Source of the DNA: Mucilaginibacter boryungensis
GTDB taxonomy: Bacteria > Bacteroidota > Bacteroidia > Sphingobacteriales > Sphingobacteriaceae
Assembly: GCF_015221995.1 (NCBI RefSeq)
Contig: NZ_JADFFM010000001.1
Span: 310,001 to 374,000, forward strand
Direction of reading: 5' to 3'
Length of the DNA: 64,000 bases
A program made the translations under genes and the position numbers. Positions within the stretch are counted from its first letter, which is position 1, and every line of letters begins with the position of its first letter. A model generated the notes under the pieces. The model made no database searches and was not told the origin of the DNA. It was given only the letters and a program-made list of their open reading frames with translations. Shown here piece by piece: positions 26,767 through 36,282 of this stretch.

Positions 26767-27534
26767 CTATCCTCTTCCCATTAACTCATCAACCTTGTTG
26801 CGTTCGGTTTGTAGTTCACGCGCAAGTTTCTTTTCTTTCTCGTTGGCTTTGGCTTTATAAGCTGTGAATTCGTCGTTTAATTCGTCGTATAATTTGGTGC
26901 GATATTTAGCTTCGCGGACAGCGCCACCTGTTCTCAGGATAACAATTAACAAGGCCAGGCCGAAAGCTATTACCAATCCCCACATCATCAGGTTGTAAGC
27001 GGTTTTTGTAAAATAAATACCAAGCACGCTGATCTCGTCGCGGCGGGCATTGCTTTCGGTAATATTTTGCTCCTTGGTTTTTACATCGTTTTGCAAATTG
27101 CTGATCGATTGATTTTGAGTGTTCAGCTTTGCCTGCACATCTCTTAAAGCCTTTTTAGTGGCATTAAGCGAATCGGTAATATTTTTCCATAAAGCCGCGA
27201 TCATGGGCTGTTGGTAACGGTAGGTTTTACTTAATACATATTGGTATTGGCCTGCAAGGCTTTTATCAGTGCTTGCAGGGGTTTCAACGGGAGGCTGTGC
27301 TGCAGATTGAGCGCCTGGCGTAGTATTTGCCGCATTTGTTACTGGCGGTACCTGGGTTGTAGGTTTTGCCTGGTAAGTACGTACAGGGTATTTTGCTGCG
27401 CCGGGTTTGGCATACAAAGGTTTAGCTATAGGCTGTGTAGTTTTAGCCTTGGCACTATCCTGCGCATATAGGGTTACACTGCCTAAGATTAACAATGTAA
27501 AAAGTGCAGGGCTTATTAAAAATAGCTTCTTCAT
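26767..27534 (-). CDS. Exported coiled-coil membrane protein of unknown function
   Basis: A 255-residue protein I do not recognise. It has a signal peptide (MKKLFLISPALFTLLILGSV then TLYAQ), a Pro/Thr/Ala-rich stretch at about residues 30-90 typical of disordered linkers, a predicted coiled coil around 120-165 (NATKKALRDVQAKLNTQNQS), one transmembrane helix (YNLMMWGLVIAFGLALLIVI, about 180-200) and a charged cytoplasmic tail with a second coiled coil (KANEKEKKLARELQTERNKV). The layout suggests a structural or scaffold protein across the inner membrane. It is divergent from the prephenate dehydrogenase gene. Confidence 0.8.
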   Translation of the reverse strand: MKKLFLISPALFTLLILGSVTLYAQDSAKAKTTQPIAKPLYAKPGAAKYPVRTYQAKPTTQVPPVTNAANTTPGAQSAAQPPVETPASTDKSLAGQYQYVLSKTYRYQQPMIAALWKNITDSLNATKKALRDVQAKLNTQNQSISNLQNDVKTKEQNITESNARRDEISVLGIYFTKTAYNLMMWGLVIAFGLALLIVILRTGGAVREAKYRTKLYDELNDEFTAYKAKANEKEKKLARELQTERNKVDELMGRG

Positions 27535-27647
27535 TTATGTCTGTAGCGTTATAAGTTAACAAAAGATAGCATCAATAGTTTATAGGTTTACGTTGCGAAT
27601 ATAACGTTTCATACCACATTTGTGGTAAGCATAGTTATATTAGCATC

Positions 27648-28904
27648 ATGAATATTGGTTTTATTGGTTTGGGTGACATGGGTAAGTTATACGCAAAAGC
27701 GTTCGCAAAAGTTGGCTATTCTGTTTGCGGAGCTGATTTACCTGCTAATCGTGAGCAGTTGGAGGCGGAATTAGGCCCCCTGGGCATAAGTATTAAAGAA
27801 AATGGCCGGGATGTATCCCGTATCAGCGACCTGATCATTTACTCTGTCGAGGCCGATAGTATGGAAAAAGTGGTGGCCGAATGCGCCGTGGCTACCAAGG
27901 CCGGTGCTATTGTAGCCGGGCAAACATCTGTAAAACATCCGGAAATAGCGCTATTTGAAAAATACCTGCCCGATGATGCGCAGATCATTACTTTCCATGC
28001 TATGCATGGGCCGGGGTTCGAGCCAAAAGGGCAAAAACTGATATTAATACCGCACCGCAGCACCCCCGAGGCTTACCAGCGTATGTATGACTTGTTTACA
28101 GCCGTAGAAACCGATATTGTAGAGATAGCCGACTATCATGAGCACGACAAGATTGTTGCCGATACACAAGCCGTCACCCACGTAGGTTTTGAGAGCATGG
28201 GCACCGCCTGGAAATCGGCGGGCTTTTTCCCATGGGAGAACGCATCATACATTGGGGGGATAGACAATGTGAAGATATTGACCACGCTGCGCATTTTTGG
28301 TTACAAGGCTCACGTTTATGCGGGGTTGGCCATACTTAACCCCTATGCTAAACAGCAGGTAAGGCAATATGCCGTATCAGAATCGGAACTGTTTAAGCTG
28401 ATGATTAAGGAAGAGGCCGCCGCGTTTAGGGACAGACTGTACAAGGCGCGAGACTTTGTTTTTCACGAAAGCCGTAAACCAATTATGTTGAACGACAGCG
28501 TGATGCGCGAGTTTTCGTTAGCGGATAATGCCCACCTGCGCAAGCCAAACTCGCATTTAAGTATACTAAGCATGGTTGATGCCTGGTATCACCTGGGTGT
28601 AAACCCTTACGATAACCTGATATGCCAAACCCCGCCATTCCGTTTGCGCCTGGGTATTGCCGAATATTTATTTAAAGATGATGACTTGCTGGAAGAATCG
28701 ATAGAAACCGCCCTGTACGATAAAACTATCCGCGGCGACGACCTGGAATTTCACTCGGCGGTTAGGGAATGGTCAGCTATTATAGGATATGGCGATATGG
28801 AAGGCTACAAAAAGCATTTTAACGAAGTCCAGGCCTTTTTTGCCGACAGGCTGGAAGAAGGCAAGCAGCAAAGCGCCGAACTAATAAGGCGGTTGATGGA
28901 ATAG
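27648..28904 (+). CDS. Prephenate dehydrogenase, fungal TYR1-like
   Basis: A 418-residue NAD(P)-dependent dehydrogenase for the tyrosine branch. The N-terminal Rossmann motif is IGFIGLGDMGKLYA. From memory, yeast Tyr1p shares several rows with this protein in the same order: SDLIIYSVEA, VAGQTSVKHPEI, FEKYLPDDAQIITFHAMHGP, EHDKIVADTQAVTHVGF, HVYAGLAILNP, PNSHLSILSMVDAWYHLG and YDNLICQTPPFRLRLG. The usual bacterial TyrA is shorter and less like this. No chorismate mutase or ACT domain is fused. It is not next to other aromatic amino-acid genes. A near-consensus TATATTAG box ends 4 bases before the ATG. Confidence 0.85.
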   Translation: MNIGFIGLGDMGKLYAKAFAKVGYSVCGADLPANREQLEAELGPLGISIKENGRDVSRISDLIIYSVEADSMEKVVAECAVATKAGAIVAGQTSVKHPEIALFEKYLPDDAQIITFHAMHGPGFEPKGQKLILIPHRSTPEAYQRMYDLFTAVETDIVEIADYHEHDKIVADTQAVTHVGFESMGTAWKSAGFFPWENASYIGGIDNVKILTTLRIFGYKAHVYAGLAILNPYAKQQVRQYAVSESELFKLMIKEEAAAFRDRLYKARDFVFHESRKPIMLNDSVMREFSLADNAHLRKPNSHLSILSMVDAWYHLGVNPYDNLICQTPPFRLRLGIAEYLFKDDDLLEESIETALYDKTIRGDDLEFHSAVREWSAIIGYGDMEGYKKHFNEVQAFFADRLEEGKQQSAELIRRLME

Positions 28905-28932
28905 TTATCCCGTTAAACCAGTTGTCTTTTAT

Positions 28933-29871
28933 TTACTGGTATAAATCTCCGGCCAAATACTTCATGCCCGAATCGCAGGCCACAGTAACTACATTATGGC
29001 CGGGCCCAAGTTCTTTAGCCAATTGCAGCGCTGCTACTACATTTAACCCTGATGATGTGCCGGCAAATATACCTTCTTTGGTTGCTAATAACCGTGCCAT
29101 GGCCCGGGCTTCCTGTTCATCAATGGCGCGCACTTCATCGTACTGGGTGGTTTTCAACTTAAGCAGGGGCGGTACAAAGCCCGAGCCGATACCCTCTACT
29201 TTATGATTGCCTTTTACGCCCTGCGATATTACCGGCGATGCGGCCGGTTCCAGTACTACTATTTTAGTATTCGCGTCGGCCGCCTTTAAAGCCCGGGATA
29301 CCCCGCTGATCATCCCGGCGGTACCCGCTGCCCCGCAAAATGCGGCAATGGGTTGGGGCAATTGCTGCAATATTTCTTTACCTATAGCACTGTAACCAGT
29401 CACGGCATCGGCGTTTTCAAACTGACGGGTGGCAAAAGTACCCGGTTGCTGGCATATTTCCTGCGCCCGGGCCATAGCACGGGGAATAAGGTCGGGGGTA
29501 ATTTCACCAGTAGGACTGTGGATCAGTTCCAGTTGGCCGCCAAACAGTTTGATAGCCTGTAGCTTTTCCTTCGCAAAGGCGTTTGATGATACCGCTATAA
29601 ATTTGTAGCCCTTCATGCTGCACACCCAGGCCAGCGATGTACCGGTACTACCGCCGGTATATTCAACCACAGTCATGCCGGGTTTTAATTCGCCACGTTT
29701 TTCAGCCTCGTCAATCATGGCATAAGCCATCCGGTCTTTGTATGACCCGGTTGGATTAAAGTACTCCAGTTTTACGAAAACATTGGCGCTGCCATCGGGC
29801 ACAATTTTTTGTAATTGCACCAATGGGGTATTGCCGATAGATGAAATAATGTGGTAGGATGAATATGACAT
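28933..29871 (-). CDS. PLP-dependent cysteine-synthase-family enzyme
   Basis: A 312-residue fold-type II PLP enzyme. The cofactor lysine is in NPTGSYKDRMA (about residue 44), EYTGGSTGTSLA is the substrate carboxylate loop, GAAGTAGMISGVSRAL is the PLP phosphate loop, and EGIFAGTSSGLNV is the serine that contacts the pyridine nitrogen. The overall plan is that of CysK/CysM, but NPTGSYKDR and EYTGGSTG differ from the usual NPGGSVKDR and EPTSGNTG, so the substrate may not be O-acetylserine. It is convergent with the prephenate dehydrogenase with only 28 bases between them. Confidence 0.87.
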   Translation of the reverse strand: MSYSSYHIISSIGNTPLVQLQKIVPDGSANVFVKLEYFNPTGSYKDRMAYAMIDEAEKRGELKPGMTVVEYTGGSTGTSLAWVCSMKGYKFIAVSSNAFAKEKLQAIKLFGGQLELIHSPTGEITPDLIPRAMARAQEICQQPGTFATRQFENADAVTGYSAIGKEILQQLPQPIAAFCGAAGTAGMISGVSRALKAADANTKIVVLEPAASPVISQGVKGNHKVEGIGSGFVPPLLKLKTTQYDEVRAIDEQEARAMARLLATKEGIFAGTSSGLNVVAALQLAKELGPGHNVVTVACDSGMKYLAGDLYQ

Positions 29872-30060
29872 TTTGGAAAGGATTTGACGCCCGCAATATC
29901 GGGATAAATGCGCGATTTTAAAGTGACACAGATGTGCGGATTAAAAAAACGGTAAGTTTTGGTAAGTAGTGTTAAAATTAGATAAGATTGGGTAAAAACG
30001 GGTAAAAATCAATAATTATTGAAAGACCCTGTCTTTATTGTCCGATAGTCTTAAAAAAAC

Positions 30061-30091
30061 AAAAGAGCGATGATTTTGTCATCGCTCTTTT
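30061..30091 (-). terminator. Terminator after the YfhO-family gene
   Basis: A 13-bp perfect stem (AAAAGAGCGATGA / TCATCGCTCTTTT) with loop TTTTG; the minus-strand side ends in a T run. Confidence 0.88.
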
Positions 30092-30124
30092 GTTTGCTAC
30101 CCCTTGTTTTAAGGGTGCTGTTTT

Positions 30125-32596
30125 CTACTGTTTTTTCTTAATGCCACTATAAGCAGCGCCGCCCAGGGCAAGTACCAACAGGATAGAGCCGGCCAGCGAG
30201 ATCTTCTCGCCGGTATAGTATGAGGCCGGGTGGAAGATAAACTCAACCTTGTGGTTACCCACCGGGATTTGCGCCGCACGTAAAACATAATCGGCGCGGA
30301 AATAAGGCGACTCTTTACCGTCTATCAGCATTTTCCAGCCTTTGTTATAATATATCTCCGAGAACACAGCTATCTGCCCGGTGGCCGATGTGCTTTGGTA
30401 GGTCATATGGTCGGGTTGATAATCAGTCAGGAGGATCTTAGCGCTGGTATCGCCGCCCAATTGCTGGTCGGTGATCATACTTTTAAACCTTTTATCAACC
30501 ATGGCCTCATCTTTAGGCGAGAATGCCGTAATAGCCTGCATTTCCTGGTCGGCGTTATCAACAAAGGTTACCTTTTTTACAAACCAAGCATGGCCGCAGG
30601 CGCTGCTATTTACATGCATACTTGCTGTTTGTGTTTTCGGGTCGGTGGTGATAATGTATTTGGTATTCAACATATCCAGCACGTTGCTATTTACGCTGTT
30701 GGTAAACTGATTATCTATCAATTCATCAAAACGTTTTAAGCGTGCTGCCGAATAACCACCGACAGATTTGTGGAAGAACGGATTGAATGTATCTTGTTTT
30801 AAACCTATGGAGGTATCAAATACACGATAATCCGGATCGGTGTCGCGCTGAATAAACTGGTCAACTTCGCGTGGTTTTACCAGGGCATCAACATCAACTT
30901 TATCCTGGAAACTGCTGTCTTTCAGATAGCGTTTGTCAACCTGCCACATATCAATTAAAATAAGTGCAAACAAAGCCAGGGACACTACGGTAAGGTTTAT
31001 CTTTTGTTTGATAAACGCCCAGATAAGCCCGAAAGTGATCAGCACAAATATCAACGTGCGGAATGCATCAGCACGCTCAAGCGCAATACGGTCGCGGGTT
31101 AAGGCATTGGCAATGGTAGTTGCAAAGGCGGTGTCGCCATTCAGCGCACGCCCTAAATTTGCTATACCCATGGCCTGGTCTTCGGGGTGGAAGGCCAGCA
31201 AACTATCGGGGATAGCTAAAAATAATAAGGTAACACCTCCAACAATATACAGGGTGATCATCAGCTTTTTGAGAATAACGGTCTTATCAGCTGTGTTTAT
31301 TACTTCCTGTATAGCTAAAAATGCCAGTATCGGAAAGCATAAGCTGGCTACGGCCAAAATAGATTCAACCGCGCGGAACTTATTATATAGCGGGAAATAG
31401 TTAAAGAATAAGTCGGAAAGGAACGGCAGGTTACGCCCGAAAGACAACAACATGGTTAAAAGCACGGTGCCCAGTATCCACCATTTCAACCTGTTTTTTA
31501 CAATCAATAACCCAAATACAAACAGGAAACATATTACAGCACCAAAATACCACGGGCCGCTGGTGCCGGGCTTATTACCCCAATAAAGCGATAAGCCCTG
31601 GAAGTTCGATATTTGTTGTGCGGCGTTTAAGGCTTGTTCATCAGTAGCGCCTTTAGCTACAAATGCTTTAACGGTTTCAGATGATTGGTCTAAAGTTTCG
31701 GTACCCGAACCGCCACCATACATATTAGGGATAAGGAAAGTAAAACACTCGCCAACGCCCTGGCTCCACTGGTAGGCGTATTCTTTATCAAGTCCGTTTT
31801 TAGGCTCCTTGGTGTTTTTTGTAAGGTTGGATTGGCCGCGATAGCTATCCTTGCTATATTCGGCTGTGCTCCATAATACGGCTGCGTTTACCATAATAGC
31901 CAGTAATAAAGCGCCGCCCAGGTAAGCCAAAGCTTTAAAGAACGCCGGGGTGGTTTTGGTTTTTACGGCATGATAAAGCTCGATACCCAGTAAAATAATT
32001 AACGCCAGCAAAAGGTAATAGGTCATTTGGATATGGTTCGATTTGATCTCCATAGCCAAAAAGAAAGCGGTTAACGCACCGCCGGTGAGATACTTGCCAC
32101 GCAGTGTAAGAATAATACCCGCCAGTATAGGGGCAAAAAAAGCAATGGCAAAAGCCTGGTTAGCGTGCCCTGCCACCAGTAAAATTATATTGTAGGACGA
32201 GAACGTGAAGGCGATTGCGCCCGCCGCGGCAAGCCAGGGGTTCAGCTTTAAAACGCAGAATAGTAAGTATGCGCCCAGCATTAACAGCATTACGGTGCCA
32301 ACCGGGTTAGGGAATATGGCCTGCACGGCTTTAATTACCCAGGTAGTTATACTGGCGCTGTAAGGGGCCCATATTTGATAAGCCGGCATGCCGCCAAATA
32401 TTTGGTTGGTCCACAAAATAGTGGTGCCTTTGGCTTTGTAATCATTAATTTCTTTTTGGGTAGATTGTGCTCCAACCACGTCGCTTTGTCCAAGCGTTTT
32501 ACCATTAAAGGCAGGGGTAAAGTAAAAAAAACAGATCCCTAAAAAGATCCCGATAATGGCCAGGTGAATACCATTTTGCTTGAACCAGTTATTCAT
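30125..32596 (-). CDS. YfhO-family polytopic membrane protein
   Basis: An 823-residue membrane protein with about 12 to 14 hydrophobic segments in the first 560 residues, then a soluble beta-rich region and one C-terminal helix (ISLAGSILLVLALGGAAYSG). YfhO proteins resemble GT-C glycosyltransferases and are linked to lipoteichoic acid glycosylation in Bacillus; the role in Bacteroidota is not established. Typical rows are LGQSDVVGAQSTQKEI and WTNQIFGGMPAYQIWAPY near the N-terminus. I start at MNNWFKQNGIHL (32596); the open frame upstream to 32704 has no family resemblance. TATTTTTG at 32626-32633 on the minus strand, 29 bases before the ATG, may be its promoter box. Confidence 0.88.
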   Translation of the reverse strand: MNNWFKQNGIHLAIIGIFLGICFFYFTPAFNGKTLGQSDVVGAQSTQKEINDYKAKGTTILWTNQIFGGMPAYQIWAPYSASITTWVIKAVQAIFPNPVGTVMLLMLGAYLLFCVLKLNPWLAAAGAIAFTFSSYNIILLVAGHANQAFAIAFFAPILAGIILTLRGKYLTGGALTAFFLAMEIKSNHIQMTYYLLLALIILLGIELYHAVKTKTTPAFFKALAYLGGALLLAIMVNAAVLWSTAEYSKDSYRGQSNLTKNTKEPKNGLDKEYAYQWSQGVGECFTFLIPNMYGGGSGTETLDQSSETVKAFVAKGATDEQALNAAQQISNFQGLSLYWGNKPGTSGPWYFGAVICFLFVFGLLIVKNRLKWWILGTVLLTMLLSFGRNLPFLSDLFFNYFPLYNKFRAVESILAVASLCFPILAFLAIQEVINTADKTVILKKLMITLYIVGGVTLLFLAIPDSLLAFHPEDQAMGIANLGRALNGDTAFATTIANALTRDRIALERADAFRTLIFVLITFGLIWAFIKQKINLTVVSLALFALILIDMWQVDKRYLKDSSFQDKVDVDALVKPREVDQFIQRDTDPDYRVFDTSIGLKQDTFNPFFHKSVGGYSAARLKRFDELIDNQFTNSVNSNVLDMLNTKYIITTDPKTQTASMHVNSSACGHAWFVKKVTFVDNADQEMQAITAFSPKDEAMVDKRFKSMITDQQLGGDTSAKILLTDYQPDHMTYQSTSATGQIAVFSEIYYNKGWKMLIDGKESPYFRADYVLRAAQIPVGNHKVEFIFHPASYYTGEKISLAGSILLVLALGGAAYSGIKKKQ

Positions 32597-32781
32597 TTGA
32601 ATTTTTGAAATGATAATATAATCCTCAAAAATATAAATTTGAGTGAGAATAGGAATTAAAGTTTTTACGGGACACTCTTTACCTGTGTTTAGCCAGTGCA
32701 GCAAACAGAATTAAAATAGTATGCCCCCCAGTGCTGGGGGACGTCGCAATGAGAGACTGTTGCGTTGAAAGCGAAAAGAAC

Positions 32782-34833
32782 TCATGCCGGAGGCATTGTA
32801 TTTTTATCTCCAAAATCATCTTCTATTTTAAATAACGAATTCCGTTTATCCACCAGCAAAGAAAAATCGATATTGAGCGCATTGATTTGTCGTTTCTGTT
32901 CATATACCTGATTTAACTCCCTCATGAACTTATCCATTTCCTGGGCAACCGGATGCAACTGACGGGCAAAATGCACCATTTCTTCGCGATCCAGCCCACC
33001 TTCGCTCATGAGTGTGGTAATACCCAGCATGGATGAAATGGGCCGTCGCATGACGTGCGAAATATCAAATAGGATCTGCTCGACCGACGTGATATAATCT
33101 ACCAAAGCAGTGATGTCGCGGGTCGCCCCATACCAGATTACTTTACCCTCTTTGTTTTTTTCAGGAACAGCCTGTAGCCAGCGCCACCGGATCATATCTT
33201 TAACCACGATGCGGTATTGGAAACTTATGGGCGCCCCCGACTGATAGGCTTCTTTCATCTTTTCATGCAAAAGATCCCGGTCGTCTTCATGCCAAACCTC
33301 CAATACTTTATTTCCATCCCGGGAAATTTCTTCCAGATCAGCCGTAAAATTAAAATCCTCCGTGCCCCGATTAACAAAGAGGATGTTCGGTTTTCCGCTT
33401 TCTTCTATTTCAAACATATACGTATTACCAGGCACCTGGCTGGTGATCTTTTTGATCAAGCGTTCACTCTCTTTGATCTTTTCCTCGGCTTTGACACGTT
33501 CGGAAATATCAGTATGTGTTCCGAGGGTAATATTGGTTATGTTGCCATCCTTATCAAGCAACCTTCTGGCACGCGACCAGATCCAAACCCAATCTCCGTT
33601 TTTATGCTGCATACGGAAAATGCTCTCATATAACTCCGTTGTACCCCCTGATAAAAATTTATCGAAAATTTTTACAGCACGCTCGCGGTCATCGGGGTGG
33701 AGACGGTCAACCCATGACATACCCGCTGTATCCTCCCAAACGCCATCGGGCTGGTCAATGCCAAGCATCGCGAAATATTGTGTGCTGTACCATACCTGGT
33801 GTGTATCAGCATTGTATTCCCAGGCACCGGTATTGGAAACGGTGATAATAGATTTGTACCGTTCCTCGCTTGCTCGCAGCTGTTCCAGGGCTTCCTTTTT
33901 CCGGGTGATATCCCCATTGATGGACATATACTGATAGACCTTGCCCGAAGCATTCAAAAACGGCACGATCGTGGTATCCACCCAGTACAACGAGCCATCC
34001 TTTGCCCGATTGCAAAATTCTCCGCGGTAAGATTTGCCTTCCTGCATGGCCAGGCCTAAACCAGCAAAATACTCCGGTGGGTGCTCACCTGACCAAAGCA
34101 CGCTATGCGATTGGCCTATCAATTCTTCCGCGCTGTATTTACTAACGGTACAGAAATTTTCGTTAACAAAGGTAAAAGTCCCATCTACTGCCGAAATGCT
34201 GACGATAGAAGAAGTATCTAAGGCATATTTGTAATCCTGTAGTTCCTGAACAGCCGCTTTCCGCTTAATCGTTTCTCGTTGCAGGGTAATCAAACTGCTG
34301 CGCAGGTGATTGATCGCATAATATTGTAAGACCATTACGGTACAAAAGGGAATAATGGCGCTGATCCAGCGGCTAATCGGATCATGTATAACCACCGGGG
34401 CAGGTAAATGACCGGTGGCTTCCAGCCAGGCCAACCCGAAATCTGCGACGATGGTTAATAAGCCGATGGCCAGCCCGCCTCTGCGGCCTAATAAAAACCC
34501 TGCAGTGAGGATGACACTCATTTGAGATAGAATGCCCGGAGCGAAAATCCCTCCGGCGGAGTAACAGGGAATGGTAATATATAGCCAGAGCATACCTGTC
34601 AGCGACCAGCTGGCAGCCCGGGTGCGTCCAAAATGGTTCAGCGTCAGGTTAAAGAGGGCTATAAAAAGAGCGATGCTTAGTAACAGCAACCAGCGCAACC
34701 ATAATTGAGGGAAATAAAAGAACCCGGTAGCCACTACGATGCCGGTGACCATGGACCAGATAAGGGTCAGGGCATACACCATATAGCTTTGATAGTCCTT
34801 TTCTTTGTCCGGTACCAGGAAGATATTTTTCAT
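32782..34833 (-). CDS. Membrane PAS-domain sensor with a DHp-like helix but no ATPase domain
   Basis: A 683-residue sensor. Residues about 15-190 are a membrane domain of six or so helices (LRWLLLLSIALFIALFNLTL, LLGRRGGLAIGLLTIVADFG). Three PAS/PAC units follow at about 210-340, 345-475 and 480-590 (SAEELIGQSHSVLWSGEHPP; GDWVWIWSRARRLLDKDGNI; WRWLQAVPEKNKEGKVIWYG). Then DISHVMRRPISSMLGI (His about 593) looks like a phospho-acceptor helix, followed by a second helix, and the protein ends about 90 residues later at KNTMPPA. There is no N, G1 or G2 box of an ATPase. I start at MKNIFLVPDKEK; an open frame continues upstream to 35034 without protein-like features. Confidence 0.85.
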   Translation of the reverse strand: MKNIFLVPDKEKDYQSYMVYALTLIWSMVTGIVVATGFFYFPQLWLRWLLLLSIALFIALFNLTLNHFGRTRAASWSLTGMLWLYITIPCYSAGGIFAPGILSQMSVILTAGFLLGRRGGLAIGLLTIVADFGLAWLEATGHLPAPVVIHDPISRWISAIIPFCTVMVLQYYAINHLRSSLITLQRETIKRKAAVQELQDYKYALDTSSIVSISAVDGTFTFVNENFCTVSKYSAEELIGQSHSVLWSGEHPPEYFAGLGLAMQEGKSYRGEFCNRAKDGSLYWVDTTIVPFLNASGKVYQYMSINGDITRKKEALEQLRASEERYKSIITVSNTGAWEYNADTHQVWYSTQYFAMLGIDQPDGVWEDTAGMSWVDRLHPDDRERAVKIFDKFLSGGTTELYESIFRMQHKNGDWVWIWSRARRLLDKDGNITNITLGTHTDISERVKAEEKIKESERLIKKITSQVPGNTYMFEIEESGKPNILFVNRGTEDFNFTADLEEISRDGNKVLEVWHEDDRDLLHEKMKEAYQSGAPISFQYRIVVKDMIRWRWLQAVPEKNKEGKVIWYGATRDITALVDYITSVEQILFDISHVMRRPISSMLGITTLMSEGGLDREEMVHFARQLHPVAQEMDKFMRELNQVYEQKRQINALNIDFSLLVDKRNSLFKIEDDFGDKNTMPPA

Positions 34834-35249
34834 AACGCAATTTAAGGTTAGCTTCGGGTATGCATAGAATAGGAAGTTGTCAGGTGATTTCAACCCAGTA
34901 AATAAATCTACATAACTTTTACTATAATTAAGTGGTCTATAAATGTTCGGATATGTTACACCTCTATTCCGTGGCAAAACCGAGAGCGGCATACTGGCAA
35001 AAAGATGCAGCAGATGCATTAGTAATATAACCAATATGGTGATTTGTCTTTTTGCTATTGATACTTAAATGGAAAATGCCTGTTCCGCTAGCTTGGGGGA
35101 TTGTTAAGGGTTATTATAAAGCGTAGAACAAACCCGCTAACCTTTGAGAGAAACTACCACTGTCAGCGCATTATGGGGGCAAATATCTGTTTATAACTGA
35201 CTTACTATAAGAGTAGCCCCCTCAACGAGATATGTAAATATGCGGGAAC
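34834..35249. other. 416-bp intergenic stretch before the PAS sensor
   Basis: It holds the open but unconvincing N-terminal extension of the PAS sensor frame (to 35034) and then AT-rich DNA up to the small membrane gene. I see no clear promoter box, hairpin with T run, RNA gene or repeat here. Confidence 0.5.
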
Positions 35250-35540
35250 TTAGCAAGGCTGCGCTTTCAACCTGAACAGGACAAACATCAGCACCAAACC
35301 CGCCAGGCTAACGATATAGCCAATGATGTTGTTTTTGCCGTACTCGTCGCGGTTGCGGCGTATGGTGTAGTAATTGTAAAAGGCAAGTCCGCCTAAAATT
35401 ACCCAGAAAAACCAGTTGATTTTGGTGCACATGGCAAATATTTCAACCCCTACGGCAACCACTACATAATTAACAACAATTAATATCAGCGATTCGGGCG
35501 TGCCGAAATGTTTGCGTTTGTACAATTCTTCGGGTAACAT
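35250..35540 (-). CDS. Small membrane protein of unknown function
   Basis: A 96-residue protein with three hydrophobic segments (LILIVVNYVVVAVGVEIFAM, WFFWVILGGLAFYNYYTI, IIGYIVSLAGLVLMFVLF). I do not recognise a named family. It starts 11 bases after the DUF4834 gene ends and so is probably in one operon with it. Nothing in the sequence gives a catalytic role. Confidence 0.75.
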   Translation of the reverse strand: MLPEELYKRKHFGTPESLILIVVNYVVVAVGVEIFAMCTKINWFFWVILGGLAFYNYYTIRRNRDEYGKNNIIGYIVSLAGLVLMFVLFRLKAQPC

Positions 35541-35551
35541 GGTTGTAAGGT

Positions 35552-35803
35552 TTATTTAATTTCCTCGTAATCTACAAAATCGCCTTCAGAATCAGGAACC
35601 GAGCTTTTGTTTTGCGGCATGTGGTCAATTTTTATGGAACCTTCGCGCGGTTGCTGTTGCTGACGGTAATTTTGCTGATGGCCTTGTTGCTGGGTGGCCT
35701 TATTTATTACACTTTGTAGTATGGAAGGTAAGAACCAGCGCACTAAGCTGCGTATAATATAAAGTATACAAATTGATATGATCAGAAAGCGTATAAGTAT
35801 CAT
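35552..35803 (-). CDS. DUF4834-family small membrane-anchored protein
   Basis: An 83-residue protein with one N-terminal transmembrane helix (ILIRFLIISICILYIIRSLV), a Gln-rich linker (TQQQGHQQNYRQQQQPREG) and a conserved acidic end (GDFVDYEEIK) typical of DUF4834, a family found in Bacteroidota. Function unknown. First gene of a probable two-gene operon with the 96-residue membrane protein. Confidence 0.85.
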   Translation of the reverse strand: MILIRFLIISICILYIIRSLVRWFLPSILQSVINKATQQQGHQQNYRQQQQPREGSIKIDHMPQNKSSVPDSEGDFVDYEEIK

Positions 35804-35823
35804 CTGATTTTAGTTTTAGCTTG

Positions 35824-35831
35824 CAAATATA
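35824..35831 (-). promoter_or_regulatory. Candidate -7 box for the DUF4834 operon
   Basis: TATATTTG on the minus strand, 20 bases before the ATG at 35803, fits the Bacteroidota TAnnTTTG box. Confidence 0.42.
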
Positions 35832-36282
35832 AGTATATAACGCTTAAAAAGTTAGCTTATGATAAAACCTGTGTTCCCTCATCGCGAAAATACAATACTA
35901 TGGCAATTCGGATAGGATTAGCTGCCTGCTCCGCGTGTTAACGGACGATTTTGCCGCGCCCGCCATGCTATAGTACAGCCATCAAAACCGACCTGATTAT
36001 GCTTCATGTTTTAATGCAGGCGTTCCATAACAGTGCTTATTTTTTGTACTTGTGAAAGGGCAATATTATAAAACATGTCTGCTTTAACTGACATCCATTT
36101 TTATAAGCTACAAGTATTACGAGTGTGATTTGAAAGAAACTTCGGCAGTTTAAATTAGGTTTCAAGTCATTTAATTAGAAAGAAACATGTGGAGAATTAC
36201 ACGTCTATTTATAGCATTAATTTAACAATCGGGCATCTTTTTTGCGGTAATCATTTTAGTATTTAATTGTTAAGCATTTGTA
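35832..36282. other. 451-bp intergenic stretch between divergent small genes
   Basis: The part around 35870-36040 is less AT-rich than the rest, but I could not match it to a gene remnant in any frame. A 12-codon ORF begins at the ATG near 36187 (MWRITRLFIALI) and is too short to call. No RNA gene or repeat was recognised. Confidence 0.45.

Noticed and set aside
32725..32740. GC-rich hairpin CCCCCAGTGCTGGGGG taken as a terminator
   Set aside because: No T run on either side. The following ACGTCGCAATGAG-like bases may be a decayed repeat, but the match is too weak to call.
35870..36040. Possible gene remnant in the gap before the zinc-ribbon-like gene
   Set aside because: Read in several frames; stops are frequent and no family could be recognised.
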